Origin: Leishmania donovani
Taxonomy: Eukaryota > Euglenozoa > Kinetoplastea > Trypanosomatida > Trypanosomatidae
Assembly: GCF_000227135.1 (NCBI RefSeq)
Contig: NC_018259.1
Coordinates: forward strand, 479,140-543,139
DNA length: 64,000 bases
Direction of reading: 5' to 3'
This document shows positions 29,914 through 39,627 of the stretch, piece by piece. The notes below the pieces were generated by a model. It was not told the DNA's origin. It saw nothing but the letters and a program-made list of their open reading frames with translations, and did no database searches. Numbering within the stretch: position 1 is the stretch's first letter; each line of letters opens with the position of its first letter. The translations under genes were made by a program, and so were the position numbers.

Positions 29914-29938
29914 TCTTTTCTCTTTTTTGGTCTCTTAG
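29914..29938 (+). promoter_or_regulatory. Candidate spliced-leader acceptor for the kinase-like gene
   Basis: The pyrimidine tract cttttctcttttttggtctc runs into TTAG with AG at 29937-29938, leaving a 127-base 5' UTR to the ATG at 30066. An alternative AG follows an earlier tract at 29862-29863. Confidence 0.45.
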
Positions 29939-30065
29939 TGTGCGCATTCAGCATCGGCATCGGCTTCCGTGCTCCTGCTATCCGCTCCTTCTTTGGTGGT
30001 GACGCTGGGCATTGTGCATCATTGCTCGCCTCCGCAAGAATCCACTGCTCCAGGGTTTATTGACC

Positions 30066-31763
30066 ATGAGTTCTGGAGACTTCATGCTGGAGCTCCGCTA
30101 CGCTGACTGTGAGGACCACCTAAAGATGAACGGGTACTGTGTTCACCCACCAGTAAGTCAGGAATGCATCAACAACAAGGATCGAAGCAGGAGCTGCAGC
30201 ACCGACTGCAGCGACAGCGGTGTTGTGGAAGCCAGGGGAACCATCGGCAGCGACGGTGCGGCGCAGCAGTGTTGCTCGCACCCTACAGCTCTTCTCCCGC
30301 CGTTCCATAAGCCGCTGGTGGAGGACGACGTCGAGGACGACGACCGCAGCAGTGATGGCAGCGACGACATGGTCGCCAAAGCAGCGCTGGAGCATTTTCT
30401 GATGGGGAGCGCAAGTGGTCTCATGGACTACTCAGCCCTGGAAACAGACGGCGCGGCGAACAACTGCAGCCTGAAAAGCTCGCCTCCGTCATCGACTACA
30501 ACCACTGATAGCAGTGAAGGCAGTTTTCCATGCGTCGACGAGGAGGTACTTGGCGATTTGGGTGATGTCATCGGATACGGTGGCGACCGTGGCTCATTTG
30601 TGTGCTGCGTGCCACTCCCGCCACTGTCGCGCATGTGGAAACAGGCGCCAAGCTTCGCCCGGGAACCGACATTCCTGGAAGGCGCGCGCTGCTCGGAAGT
30701 GAAGAAGGCCTACAAGAAGTACCCGACGCACATCTCCAAGGACGAGCTCTCGTTTGTGTCAACGGCGTACCGATGCGCCCGCCACCGCGAGCGTTGCCAG
30801 AGCAGCAGCAGTCCCTTTCTGACGCCGGAGGAGGCTCACTACGCTGCTTTGCACCTGGTCTTACCCGACGCGGTCGTGCTAGCACGTGGCGAAAAGGTCG
30901 GACTGCTGATGCCGCTCTACAACTGCAGCCTCAAGGAGTATCTGCAGAGCCTGGCAAATCCCGCATCTTTACCGGCCGCTGCCTCAAACATGCCGGCTTC
31001 GCTGACCGTGTCGCACAACGCGAACCTGCACGCCGAGGACGCCGACAGCAGCACTGCACTCTGCAATCCACAAAGCAGCACGTTTCGCTCCACTGCAACC
31101 TATCGACCAATTGAGTCTATTCCAGTGATCTCCGCAATCGTCTTTCAAATGCTCGAGGCGGTGGCCTTTCTGAATCACCGTCTCCCTCACGGCGACGGCT
31201 CCACTGGGTACACCCATAACGACCTCCACCTGGACAACATTCTGCTCTCCTACGACGGCGATGTGGCCCTCTGCGACTTTGAGCTTGTCGCGTCCACGCC
31301 CACACCGTCGCGCAGCATGGATGTCCGCCGTTTACCGCCGTCCTCGCGGCAGTCGCCGCACGGTCTTTTCAGCGAAACAGCCGACACGTGGGCCTTTGGG
31401 CTGATGGTGGTGAGCCTGCTCACAGGTGTGGATCCGCTGTTCACCTCGGACATTGTGAATGATTTCAGCGATGGCCCGCTGCTCTTTCGCTGGGACCGCA
31501 GCACGCGGGTGCTGGACTGGGAGGCCAACATCAAGGCACACGTAGAGCTCCTGCTTCGACGGCAGGATTCCACCGGGAAGCGGCTAGAGGAGGCACGCCA
31601 CCTCCTGCAACTGTGTGGTAAATGCTTGGTCAACCGCGAAGGTGCCGAGCCGTTGCGTGCCGTGTCCCTGCTCGAGGAGGCGATGTTCCTCCCTTACCGT
31701 CGCGACTTTAGCCTCGCCACGCGTACCGTGAAGGAGTGGATCAGCCGCACGCGCCGGGTGTAA
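30066..31763 (+). CDS. Divergent protein kinase-like protein (HNDLHLDN / DFE), 565 aa
   Basis: The C-lobe of a protein kinase fold is recognisable. A hinge and alpha-D-like segment VGLLMPLYNCSLKEYL (about 279-294) is followed by the catalytic loop THNDLHLDNILL, with D386 and N391 in HxDxxxxN spacing. The Mg-binding motif is C-D404-F405-E406 in place of DFG, then DTWAFGLMVVSLLTG stands for the DxWxxG F-helix. A clear glycine-rich loop and VAIK lysine are not visible in the first 270 residues, which are acidic, Ser-rich and contain a Cys/His-rich stretch. The catalytic and metal-binding aspartates are retained, so weak or unusual activity is possible. A small-molecule-kinase or pseudokinase role is an alternative. 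Start is ATG 30066 after a rejected TTG extension. Confidence 0.75.
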   Translation: MSSGDFMLELRYADCEDHLKMNGYCVHPPVSQECINNKDRSRSCSTDCSDSGVVEARGTIGSDGAAQQCCSHPTALLPPFHKPLVEDDVEDDDRSSDGSDDMVAKAALEHFLMGSASGLMDYSALETDGAANNCSLKSSPPSSTTTTDSSEGSFPCVDEEVLGDLGDVIGYGGDRGSFVCCVPLPPLSRMWKQAPSFAREPTFLEGARCSEVKKAYKKYPTHISKDELSFVSTAYRCARHRERCQSSSSPFLTPEEAHYAALHLVLPDAVVLARGEKVGLLMPLYNCSLKEYLQSLANPASLPAAASNMPASLTVSHNANLHAEDADSSTALCNPQSSTFRSTATYRPIESIPVISAIVFQMLEAVAFLNHRLPHGDGSTGYTHNDLHLDNILLSYDGDVALCDFELVASTPTPSRSMDVRRLPPSSRQSPHGLFSETADTWAFGLMVVSLLTGVDPLFTSDIVNDFSDGPLLFRWDRSTRVLDWEANIKAHVELLLRRQDSTGKRLEEARHLLQLCGKCLVNREGAEPLRAVSLLEEAMFLPYRRDFSLATRTVKEWISRTRRV

Positions 31764-34456
31764 CTCCAAAGGTGACAAGAGCACGAACCGAAATGCGAAA
31801 TACAAACGAAGAACCCCTCACGCACGCATACAAGCACGTAGCGACGCCTCGCACACGTGACTTGTAAGCGAATGCATGTCATTTTCCTGTTTTCTTCGCT
31901 ACGTCTGCAGCGATCCTATCAAGAAGGTGTTGTGAGACGGCTTCTCCGTATGTATCGGAGTAGGTGAGTGGGGCGGAGAGCGGTGGGCGCGTGTGGCTCT
32001 TGGGTTCACTCCCGCCCTCCACCTCTCTGTGTCTCTCCCCCTCACTCCTCGATGCCTTCGTGTTGTGGCCGTTTCGCTGTTCATCTTTGAAGCTTTCTCA
32101 CGTGCGCCTTCGAAGGTTTGTTTCCGTTTGCTGTCATCTCTCACAGGGCTGCCCCATCTGCCGCTCCGCAGTTCCCCGGCGCTTCCCTCTTTGCATCCTT
32201 TCCATGGCTGTCATACGCCACTTATGTCCCTGTGCGGTGTACGTCAGTGGCGCGATACGTCTCGGGTAGCGCTGTCGTGAAAGTTGCTAGTGAGGGAATG
32301 GGAAAGAGGTGGGATTGGAGTTGCGCGTAGAAGGCATGCGTCTTGACGATACATGTGCGTACAAGCAGAAAAACAACAAAAAAGCAGCTGAGCCCACCTC
32401 CCTCGTGTGCTGCTGATGCTCCTCTTCCTTTCTCCTGGTCCATGGTTGTTCTTTGCTCTTTCTATTTGCCTCTTTCGTGGTTTTCTTCGTTGTTTGTGCG
32501 ATGTTAGGGAATTTGTAGACGACACCACAATCGCGTTGATCTGGTCGGTATGATGGTAATTTACGCTGTTTTCTGCTTCGTCTTGTTTTCGCCTTCAAGG
32601 CCTTTGCTCCTCCCCCCCCACCCACCCACCCACCCTCCTCTCTCTTCTTGTGGTGGCGTCAGAGCTTTACCGTTTTTGCTCCCGTTTCCCCCTTTTTTTT
32701 CTCTTGTTAGGACGACGTCTAGAAGCTGATGCGAGTGTGTGAGGGTGGCATTGGCCGACAGTGGGGTGAGTGCCAGCCTCTGCATTGAGGCGTGCAGGTG
32801 CGTGTATTTGTTGTTCACGTCCTAAACGCTCTCTGTAGCCGCCCTCCAAAAGGCGACCGCTGGCGCCGGCGAGTTTACGTTATAAATCGAACGCTCGATT
32901 CTCCTTGCCTTTCTCCCTCTCTTTGTTTGTTGACTGTGTCTTGGAGGGGTTCTCCATGTGTCTCCATGCTCCCGCCAAGCATCCCCTCGCGGACGAGAAG
33001 CTGGTGATGCTCCGCTTCTCGTTATGCAAGTGTTGTTAGACCTGCGATGGTAGACTGCGTGTGTAAAGCAAGGCACTGTGGCATGTTTTTCGTCTCACAG
33101 CTGCAGTGCCGTCAATGTGGCGGCACAACGTCAAGACATCGCAGCAAGCGACAAACGCTGGTCGCGCGCACACCCTCTGCCATGTGTGCTTGCTTGTGTG
33201 CGCGTGTGTGTGGAAGGGTGATCAGCTTGTGGTTGTTTTTCGTTCACCTATTCGCTGTGAAGTGCGCACAAAGACCTGCGCGCACCGATGGACTTCGTCT
33301 CGTCGAAGAACCAGCGTGTTTGGACGCGGGCGGGGCGGGGCGGGGGGGGCGCGCACCGCACAAACTGCCGGTACCAATGGAGTGAAGTGCACACAAAAGT
33401 GAGCAAGGCGCGGTGTTGCAGTGGTGTTGGTGTTTAAGTGGAGGCGGCATTCTTGCCATGGTATGAGCAGGCGTGTACGGCACGTGCAGAAAGCAGGCAG
33501 GAGCGACAGATATATATATATATATTGTCTGTGTGTGTGCTCACTTTTCGTGGGTCTCGCTTTTTGATGCACAAGGTGTTCACGTCTGCTGCGTGTCTGC
33601 GCGCTCTCCAGCGACCTCGGCTTTCATCCGTTCTCTCTCTTTTGTTTCTGGGGTGCTGGAGGCAGCTTACGGGGCTTTGTCTGTGAGCTCGGCAGTGACT
33701 ACAGTCGGTTGCACTAACGAACCATTTTTGATGCCGTTCATCTTGTACACCGACTCCTCCGTGACAGCGATGGTGCAGCCAGTTAGTGTGAGAAGAGAAA
33801 CTGAAACTAGCATGGTAAATCAAGAGGGGTGCAGCGAGACCACGTAAGTAGTTTGCCGCGTGGTTTCGAGCGAGATCAAAAACACGTCCGCTGCGGCACC
33901 TCTGAGGCGCTGGCGCACTCCCTGATGCACAAACGGAGCACTGCACCAAAAATGTGCCTCCTCGCTTTTGTAGGGGCTGGTCTGTGGAGTCTGCGGTTTG
34001 CTTTGTGTGTGAAGGATATGTTTCTGGTCGAAACAGTACTCTTGATTATCCCCCCCTCCCCTCACCCGTTCATCCTCCCCCCTTCTCTTTCTCCTCTCAT
34101 CCTCGCCCTCTGCTACACCTCTGACAACATCCCTGTCGCGCTTGACAATGGTCAAACTTCCATGTAGTTGCTCACCTCCCAACTCCCGTCACTGTCCCGT
34201 TTTGTGGTGGACGCACAGGCGGCATTACTCAGTGCTGTGATGTGGGAGTGCATCATCACTGCGACTATATGACTTTTCAAGCTCGTGTGATCTTGCTCTC
34301 CTTTCCTCGTTGGGGGCAGCCGTTATCGAAGACTGGCAAACGGAAAGCGCGGTGATCTACTCCGAGTATTGTGATTCTTCTACGTAAAGGACTTTTTTTT
34401 TTGTGGTTCGTTGCCTGTTACCCGCGGTTCAGCTACAGGTCAGCTGCGCCAGCCAC
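31764..34456. other. Long intergenic region
   Basis: About 2.7 kb with no convincing gene. It contains C-runs with CCCA repeats at 32608-32635, a T-run at 32691-32700, a G-run at 33341-33349 and an AT repeat at 33511-33525. Pyrimidine blocks lie at 34050-34110. A T10 run at 34393-34402 followed by AG at 34431-34432 may be the trans-splice acceptor of the deformylase gene. Confidence 0.5.
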
Positions 34457-35272
34457 ATGCGTCGCTGTGTGCCTTGGCGTCGCCTCCTGTGCGGGGGCAC
34501 CAGGCTCCTGCGCAACGGCGTCGACACAGGAGGTGCGCCGTCGTCCAGCTCACCCAGCTTCAAAGAGACCGTTGAGGGGAAGCTAGAGAAGGAGGCGGAG
34601 GCGCTCCGGCGCGTCGCTTGCTATCCTCATCGCTCCATGACCAGACCAGTCATGCCCGTACCGGCGTCACAGATTCTCTCCCCGGTTTTCATGTCGAGTC
34701 TCATGGATCTCAACCAGCTGGCGACAGACCTGCACTGCCTGTCGTTCAGCGCCCCCAAAGCGCACTGGGACGCAGCGGTGATTCTCATCAAGAGCAACCC
34801 AGACGAGACGGAGTACGAGGTGTGGGTGAACCCGTCAGTGCCCGGCTACGACGATCGCAACGCGGTGGCGCCCATGTACGGCATGTGGGAGAACTGCATC
34901 TCGTGCGGCACGGCGACGGCGTGGGTGGTACGCCCGCAGCGCGTCACGTGCAGCGGGTACGATGAGCACGGCAACCACAAGGTGCAGGTGCTAGACGGCA
35001 TGCGAGCACGCTGCCTCATGCACGAGCTGGACCACTTGATGGGCAAGACTATCTTTCATCAAGCGGTCGGGCCAGAGTTTGTTGTGAGCTCAGTGGCAAT
35101 GGCGCAGCGACATCTGTGGCCGGCCAACTTCCCGTCTGCCGAGGCGTACGTCACCACTCCTGGCCAGTTTTTTGATTACGTGCAGAACGCGACGATGATT
35201 CCGCCGGGCATGGAGTGGTGGTACGCGCAGAACGTCAGGGAGGAGTTTGGTAACGAGCAAATTGGACAGTGA
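34457..35272 (+). CDS. Peptide deformylase-like protein, mitochondrial, with altered motifs, 271 aa
   Basis: Peptide deformylases remove the formyl group from initiator methionine of organelle-made proteins. Motif 3 is intact: MHELDHLMG with H189, E190, H193. Motif 2 is changed from EGCLS to E145-N-C147-I-S149, keeping the metal-binding cysteine. Motif 1, normally GxGxAAxQ, is replaced around residues 91-101 by LHCLSFSAPK, losing the catalytic glutamine. The N-terminus MRRCVPWRRLLCGGTRLLR is basic and amphipathic, as for mitochondrial import. Trypanosoma brucei has two deformylases, one with altered motifs; this gene resembles that non-canonical type. Metal binding seems possible, but normal activity is doubtful. 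Start is ATG 34457; the upstream GTG extension was discarded. Confidence 0.87.
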   Translation: MRRCVPWRRLLCGGTRLLRNGVDTGGAPSSSSPSFKETVEGKLEKEAEALRRVACYPHRSMTRPVMPVPASQILSPVFMSSLMDLNQLATDLHCLSFSAPKAHWDAAVILIKSNPDETEYEVWVNPSVPGYDDRNAVAPMYGMWENCISCGTATAWVVRPQRVTCSGYDEHGNHKVQVLDGMRARCLMHELDHLMGKTIFHQAVGPEFVVSSVAMAQRHLWPANFPSAEAYVTTPGQFFDYVQNATMIPPGMEWWYAQNVREEFGNEQIGQ

Positions 35273-36066
35273 GGTCGCCATGAGGTGATGGTGGCGATGG
35301 CACTATGCTGCGCAGCTGCACGCTTGCCGTTTACTCGGGTTTGCTTTTGCAGACTTGGTGGCCGCGGCGGTAATGGCGGCGCGTGTCTTGTTCGCCGAGC
35401 GCGTTTTCATTCTTTGAGAGGGAGGGGGGTTGTGTGGTGGCTCTTCCGCACCCGCAGGACTACACGCCGTATGCGCTTGCTTGTGCACCGTGTGTGTGAG
35501 AGAGGGCCACGGAGCACGACGCCGCTCCGGTGCCGTCGAGTTTATTGTTTGCCATTTTTGTGTCTGTGTGTGTGCGCGCACGATTTGTTGTTGGTTTGAT
35601 GTCTTCTCACATGCGCTATCTGAACAGCAGTTCAAAAGACGTGACACGAAGCCTTCATCAGCGTGGATGTGCCGTCCCGTAGGCGGACTCGACTAATTTG
35701 TGGTCGTGCGCTGCTGTTTTTCTTTCCTTTTTTTTGCAGAGTCAGTCGACAGGGTTTTTTTTTCGTTTGTGTGTGGCCGTTTATCTTTGCGTGCCAGTCT
35801 TTCCAGCGCCGTATCGCGCTTGTCACCTCACGACCACTCACGTCTGCTTATCATCCCACGTCGATCGTAGTGTCTCATTGTCTCTCTCTCTCTCTTTACG
35901 GGTGTACCCGCGGGCCCTTTGCTCGACATCCTGCTCACCTGCTGATCTGTTCGGCGGCGGCATTCAGCGCCGTGCATGGAATGCAATAGACGCACTGTGG
36001 ACATATCTGTGACGCAGTGACCATCACCGAGGCACCCATTCACATCACATTTCTTGTTTGACGGAA
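35273..36066. other. Intergenic region
   Basis: No gene was seen. It contains a T8 run at 35727, T9 at 35756-35764 and a CT run at about 35880-35896. Candidate acceptor AG lies at 35966-35967 after a moderately pyrimidine-rich stretch. Confidence 0.5.
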
Positions 36067-37302
36067 ATGTCGGCTGCGTTTATGGCCCAACTCCCGTTTA
36101 TCGGGTCATCATCAACTCTCGGTTGGCAGCGCGACGATGTCGCGCGATCATATATGGAACACGTTTTGCATCGTGCCCGTGTGCTGCTCCCGCGTCGCGG
36201 CTGGCGCATCGGTCTCATCAAGGAATTCTACCCGCGCGGAGCGACCCTGCTTGGACTCAATGTGAATGCCGGCAGCGAGGTATGCATTCGCTTCCGTGTT
36301 CCCGGAAAGAAAAACGAGTTCCTACCATTTCATGAAGTGCTGTGCACAGCCTTGCACGAGTTCACGCACTGTGTGCACCCGAGGCACGATCGTGCCTTCT
36401 GGAACCTCTACTACGATTTGGTCAAGGAGTGCGAGGCGCTGGAAATTACCATGATCCAGCAGGGCATGCGGCTCTACCCAGCAATCTCCTCCACACCCAT
36501 GAGCTGCTCCGGCACTGCGTCTCAGCAAAGCCGCTCTGATCGTGAGGGCAGGACTGCAGCAATGGTCAAGAGCGCTCGAGGTGGAGGCCGCCGCCTCGGT
36601 AACGGGGGCGCCAGAGGAGGCGGTAGGGAACGAGGAGGTGGGATGAGCACGGGCAGTCGCCATGTCACACAAACCATCATCATGACGGGTCGCGCCGCCT
36701 CCAGCAGCAGCTCCTCGCCGACGAGCAGTGCGGGTTTTCCTGGAGAGGGGCGCCGCCTCGGCGGCGGCGGTCCCCGACAGTACGACACCCCGATCGGCTT
36801 CACCCCGACACGGGACGCGCTGCGCCGAATCCTTGCCGACGCGGCACAGAGACGTCTTGCGCGGACGCTGCCGTCAGCAGCAACGGTCACGCTGGGTTCG
36901 CAGCCTCTAGCTCTCTCACTTGACAGCGGCACTTTCCCGCAACAAGATGGGGGGCAATCTGAGGTGGATGACGGCGACGCGCCGGACTGCGTCCCGCATA
37001 CCCTTTCGGGCCACGAGGACGGTGGTGGCTGGAATTGCCCACGTTGCGCTTTCCGCAACGATGATAACGTGGTCGGTAGCTGCGCTTTCTGCGCTGATTG
37101 CGATGACGAGGACGAGGGGGAGGCGATATGGAGAAAGCGGCCTCGACTCGACAGCGATCACTCACCACTAGAAACGCCCACGATAGCCGTCCCCTCGGCC
37201 ACCGCGTCGAAGACGGTGCCTGCGCAGCAGTCGCAGCAGCAGCAGGTCGAGTGCACCGCAGAAGAGCACTATATTGTCGTTAGCGACGAAGACGACAGCT
37301 AG
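36067..37302 (+). CDS. WLM-domain metalloprotease, Wss1/SPRTN-like, with RanBP2 zinc finger and SIM, 411 aa
   Basis: Predicted DNA-protein-crosslink or SUMO-linked protease. The WLM domain at about 18-135 contains the zinc-binding HExxHxxxxxH motif as H97-E98-F-T-H101-x5-H107, with upstream RRGWRIGLIKEFYP and LLGLNVN typical of WLM proteins. A Gly/Arg-rich stretch lies at about 172-200 and a Ser-rich linker follows. A RanBP2-type zinc finger occupies 321-343: W322-x-C324-x2-C327-x6-N334-x4-C339-x2-C342. The extreme C-terminus is HYIVVSDEDDS, a textbook SUMO-interacting motif (I403-V-V405 followed by acidic residues). The order WLM, zinc finger/linker, C-terminal SIM parallels yeast Wss1, which clears topoisomerase-DNA adducts. 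Start is ATG 36067, three codons inside a TTG extension. Confidence 0.9.
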   Translation: MSAAFMAQLPFIGSSSTLGWQRDDVARSYMEHVLHRARVLLPRRGWRIGLIKEFYPRGATLLGLNVNAGSEVCIRFRVPGKKNEFLPFHEVLCTALHEFTHCVHPRHDRAFWNLYYDLVKECEALEITMIQQGMRLYPAISSTPMSCSGTASQQSRSDREGRTAAMVKSARGGGRRLGNGGARGGGRERGGGMSTGSRHVTQTIIMTGRAASSSSSSPTSSAGFPGEGRRLGGGGPRQYDTPIGFTPTRDALRRILADAAQRRLARTLPSAATVTLGSQPLALSLDSGTFPQQDGGQSEVDDGDAPDCVPHTLSGHEDGGGWNCPRCAFRNDDNVVGSCAFCADCDDEDEGEAIWRKRPRLDSDHSPLETPTIAVPSATASKTVPAQQSQQQQVECTAEEHYIVVSDEDDS

Positions 37303-37995
37303 CAGGCCAGGGAAAGCCTGCGTGGGGTGTGCCCTTGTTGGTGCAATCACCACTCTCACCCCCCCGCTCTGACTCTCGCTTCTACTTATGCGTGCTTTTC
37401 AGTGCGCTACCGCAGCCAGACACGTTGCGTATTTTTCTCGCACGTGCTGCCGGTGCTCCGTCAACGCTATTTCTTAGCCCACTCTTAGAGGACGCCATTA
37501 CTCGTCTTTTCGTTAAAGGGCACATGCCAAGTGCTGCAGCGCGTCCCAGCGTGCTGTGAGGAGCTCGAATCTGCTGCGGAGAGCCCTTGACTGCGACGAT
37601 GCAGAGAAGGGTAACGGCAAAGAGGAATGCGCGATAGAGTTTCGTTAGAGATGCGTCCGTATTTTGTAACATGTGCGCCGGCAATCCTTGTGGCCGCCTC
37701 TCTCACTATGTGGCTGTGTTACTTTCTCTCGCTCTCCTCGGCACCCGACATCTCCTCCTGCGCATCCCGATGATACACACATCTCTGCTCGCACGGCGCA
37801 AACGCTTTGCCTCGCCACTCCCGCACACCTGCCCAATCACGTGCACATGCAGCGCAAGCGACAGACACAAAAAGAAGTCTTGAGCAGCGTAGTCGCCCCC
37901 CCCCCTCTCCCCTCCCTCCCGCCCCCGGCCACGCAGCACTCACAACCGCATACTTCGTGTTCGTTGTAGACGACGGCACTCACCGCTCTCTCAGC
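37303..37995. other. Intergenic region
   Basis: No gene was seen. A pyrimidine-rich stretch at 37695-37760 and AG at 37851-37852 are candidate trans-splicing signals. A C-run with CT repeats lies at 37898-37925 just upstream of the next gene. Confidence 0.5.
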
Positions 37996-39627
37996 ATGAA
38001 CAGAGACGGCGTAGAGGATGGCATCTACGTCAACTTCTTCGGCTTTGATGGGAAGGCCGCAATGCTGGCGTGCGACATGTACGGCATTCTTCCGGAAAAC
38101 CTTCTCTACTTGCCCAAAAATATGTTTCTCCAGACGGGGGACGAGAGTGAGCAGGTTCTGCTGGTGCGGTACACCATGTGCGAACGTAGTCGCCAAGGCA
38201 CCTTTCGCACCTTGCTCGGCGCCAAATCGAAGCTGATGGCGGAGGGTAAAGTGGAGGCGCTGTGGAAAGAGCGGTGCCGCACCTTGGCAGACGCGGCGCC
38301 GTGCCCACGCTTTACAGAAAAGCAACTGGAAGAGGCCGCCGCGGCACTTGACACAGACAGTGAAAGTGACGAGGAACGACAGGTCGACGAGCGCGGCATG
38401 CTAAAGCCGCCACCGCCGCTGCCGCCTGCGCCACCATTCGCCTCGGACGGCCCACGCGGCGAGGCAGCTGCAGAGGCCGCCGCCACGGAGAACGACGAAT
38501 CGCCCACGCCAGTGACGGACACGCCGTTTGGCAGGGCGCCAGACTCGGAACCGCTGCCGCCGCCGCCCACGCAAGCCTCCTCCGACGCGGGCGGCGAGAC
38601 ACGGAGGGGCTCGGGCACCACAGCTACAAACGACAATGCCGCGCTCGCTGTCGACGCGAAACGCATGACGCAGGAGCTGCAGAACGACTGGAAGCAATAC
38701 GACGTGGTCAAGTCGCTAGAACTGTCTCGGACACACAAGCTCTGCTCACAGCCGCCAAATATCCCGCAAGCGTACTTTCCGCGCTTGCTCGAGACGCTGA
38801 ACATGGAGGAGAAAGAACTTGCCGCCGCGCAAAAGGAGCTCTCTCGCTACAGCAAGAAGGCAGCGAGGCGACTACGTGCGAGGCAGCAGGAGCGATCGAG
38901 TGGGCCCTCCGCCCCAGGGCGCAGCACCTCCCTCCCCCCTCTGTCCTCCTCCCCTTTGCAGAACCCCGCCGCCACCCACCTGCACCAGTCTGTGGAGCTG
39001 CGGAATCGTCGCGAGCTGGATGCCTTACATCGAGTGGCGCAAGCGCATCTGCGCTTTTTGAGCGAGCGCTACGAGCAAGGCCGCAGCATCGACGAGAAAA
39101 TGGAGGGGGTGGCGACCCTTGGTACGCTGGAGCACATGCTGAAGTATCAAAAGTCCATCGGCATAGCTCCCGAGCTCGAGGACCGCATTCAGACCAGGAT
39201 GGTGCGCGAGGAATCCCGCGCGGCGCTCCAACAGCAGCTACGGGAGTCGGAGTGGGAACGGGCGTATGCAATCGAGGAAAAGGCGCAACACGCGAAAGAG
39301 GTGCTGGAGCGGGAGCGGGAGAGGACGAAGGGCATCGCTGCTGAGGCACAGCGGACCCAGCGACTAATCACAGACTGGAAGCAGGTGGCAGCCCATCGCC
39401 AGCAAGAAACGCACTTGAACAGCGTCCTCCACCGAAGTGCCGTGCGGCATGCAAAGGCGGACACGTTCATTGAGACGAAGCGCGCGGCCGCCGGCATGTC
39501 GCGCTACTACCATGACCAACAAGAGGTACACCGCCGTCAGCTACGCGACACGATTCGAGACATGATGGTCAGCAAGAAATTTTCGGCAGACGGGGTGGCC
39601 GATGAGGATGACGACGTCGTCGCATAA
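37996..39627 (+). CDS. Hypothetical coiled-coil protein with N-terminal globular region, 543 aa
   Basis: I do not recognise the family. Residues 1-115 look globular (IYVNFFGFDGKAAMLACDMYG, ILPENLLYLPKNMF, TLLGAKSKL). A Pro-rich, acidic linker spans about 120-210 (including KPPPPLPPAPPF). The segment 215-270 holds QNDWKQYDVVKSLELSRTHK, then IPQAYFPRLLETLN and a charged helix. From about 330 to 520 the protein is highly charged and helical (REESRAALQQQLRESEWER, KAQHAKEVLERERERTKG), a strong coiled-coil prediction. It ends in the acidic peptide DEDDDVVA. The regular LPENLL / coiled-coil layout is reminiscent of flagellar axonemal or cytoskeletal proteins, which is only an inference. ATG 37996 is the first in-frame start; a TTG-led extension upstream crosses simple sequence. 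Confidence 0.8.
   Translation: MNRDGVEDGIYVNFFGFDGKAAMLACDMYGILPENLLYLPKNMFLQTGDESEQVLLVRYTMCERSRQGTFRTLLGAKSKLMAEGKVEALWKERCRTLADAAPCPRFTEKQLEEAAAALDTDSESDEERQVDERGMLKPPPPLPPAPPFASDGPRGEAAAEAAATENDESPTPVTDTPFGRAPDSEPLPPPPTQASSDAGGETRRGSGTTATNDNAALAVDAKRMTQELQNDWKQYDVVKSLELSRTHKLCSQPPNIPQAYFPRLLETLNMEEKELAAAQKELSRYSKKAARRLRARQQERSSGPSAPGRSTSLPPLSSSPLQNPAATHLHQSVELRNRRELDALHRVAQAHLRFLSERYEQGRSIDEKMEGVATLGTLEHMLKYQKSIGIAPELEDRIQTRMVREESRAALQQQLRESEWERAYAIEEKAQHAKEVLERERERTKGIAAEAQRTQRLITDWKQVAAHRQQETHLNSVLHRSAVRHAKADTFIETKRAAAGMSRYYHDQQEVHRRQLRDTIRDMMVSKKFSADGVADEDDDVVA

Larger units (their letters stand above)
27688..30065. other. Long intergenic region with microsatellites
   Basis: No gene was seen over about 2.4 kb. 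It contains a T10 run at 28326-28336, a perfect (GCT)12 at 28465-28500, an AT repeat at 29371-29392 and many pyrimidine blocks. A strong pyrimidine tract sits upstream of the kinase-like gene. Confidence 0.5.

Noticed and set aside
37807..37995. 63-residue N-terminal extension of the second coiled-coil gene
   Set aside because: It begins with TTG and crosses a C-run and Pro-rich simple sequence; the first in-frame ATG is 37996.
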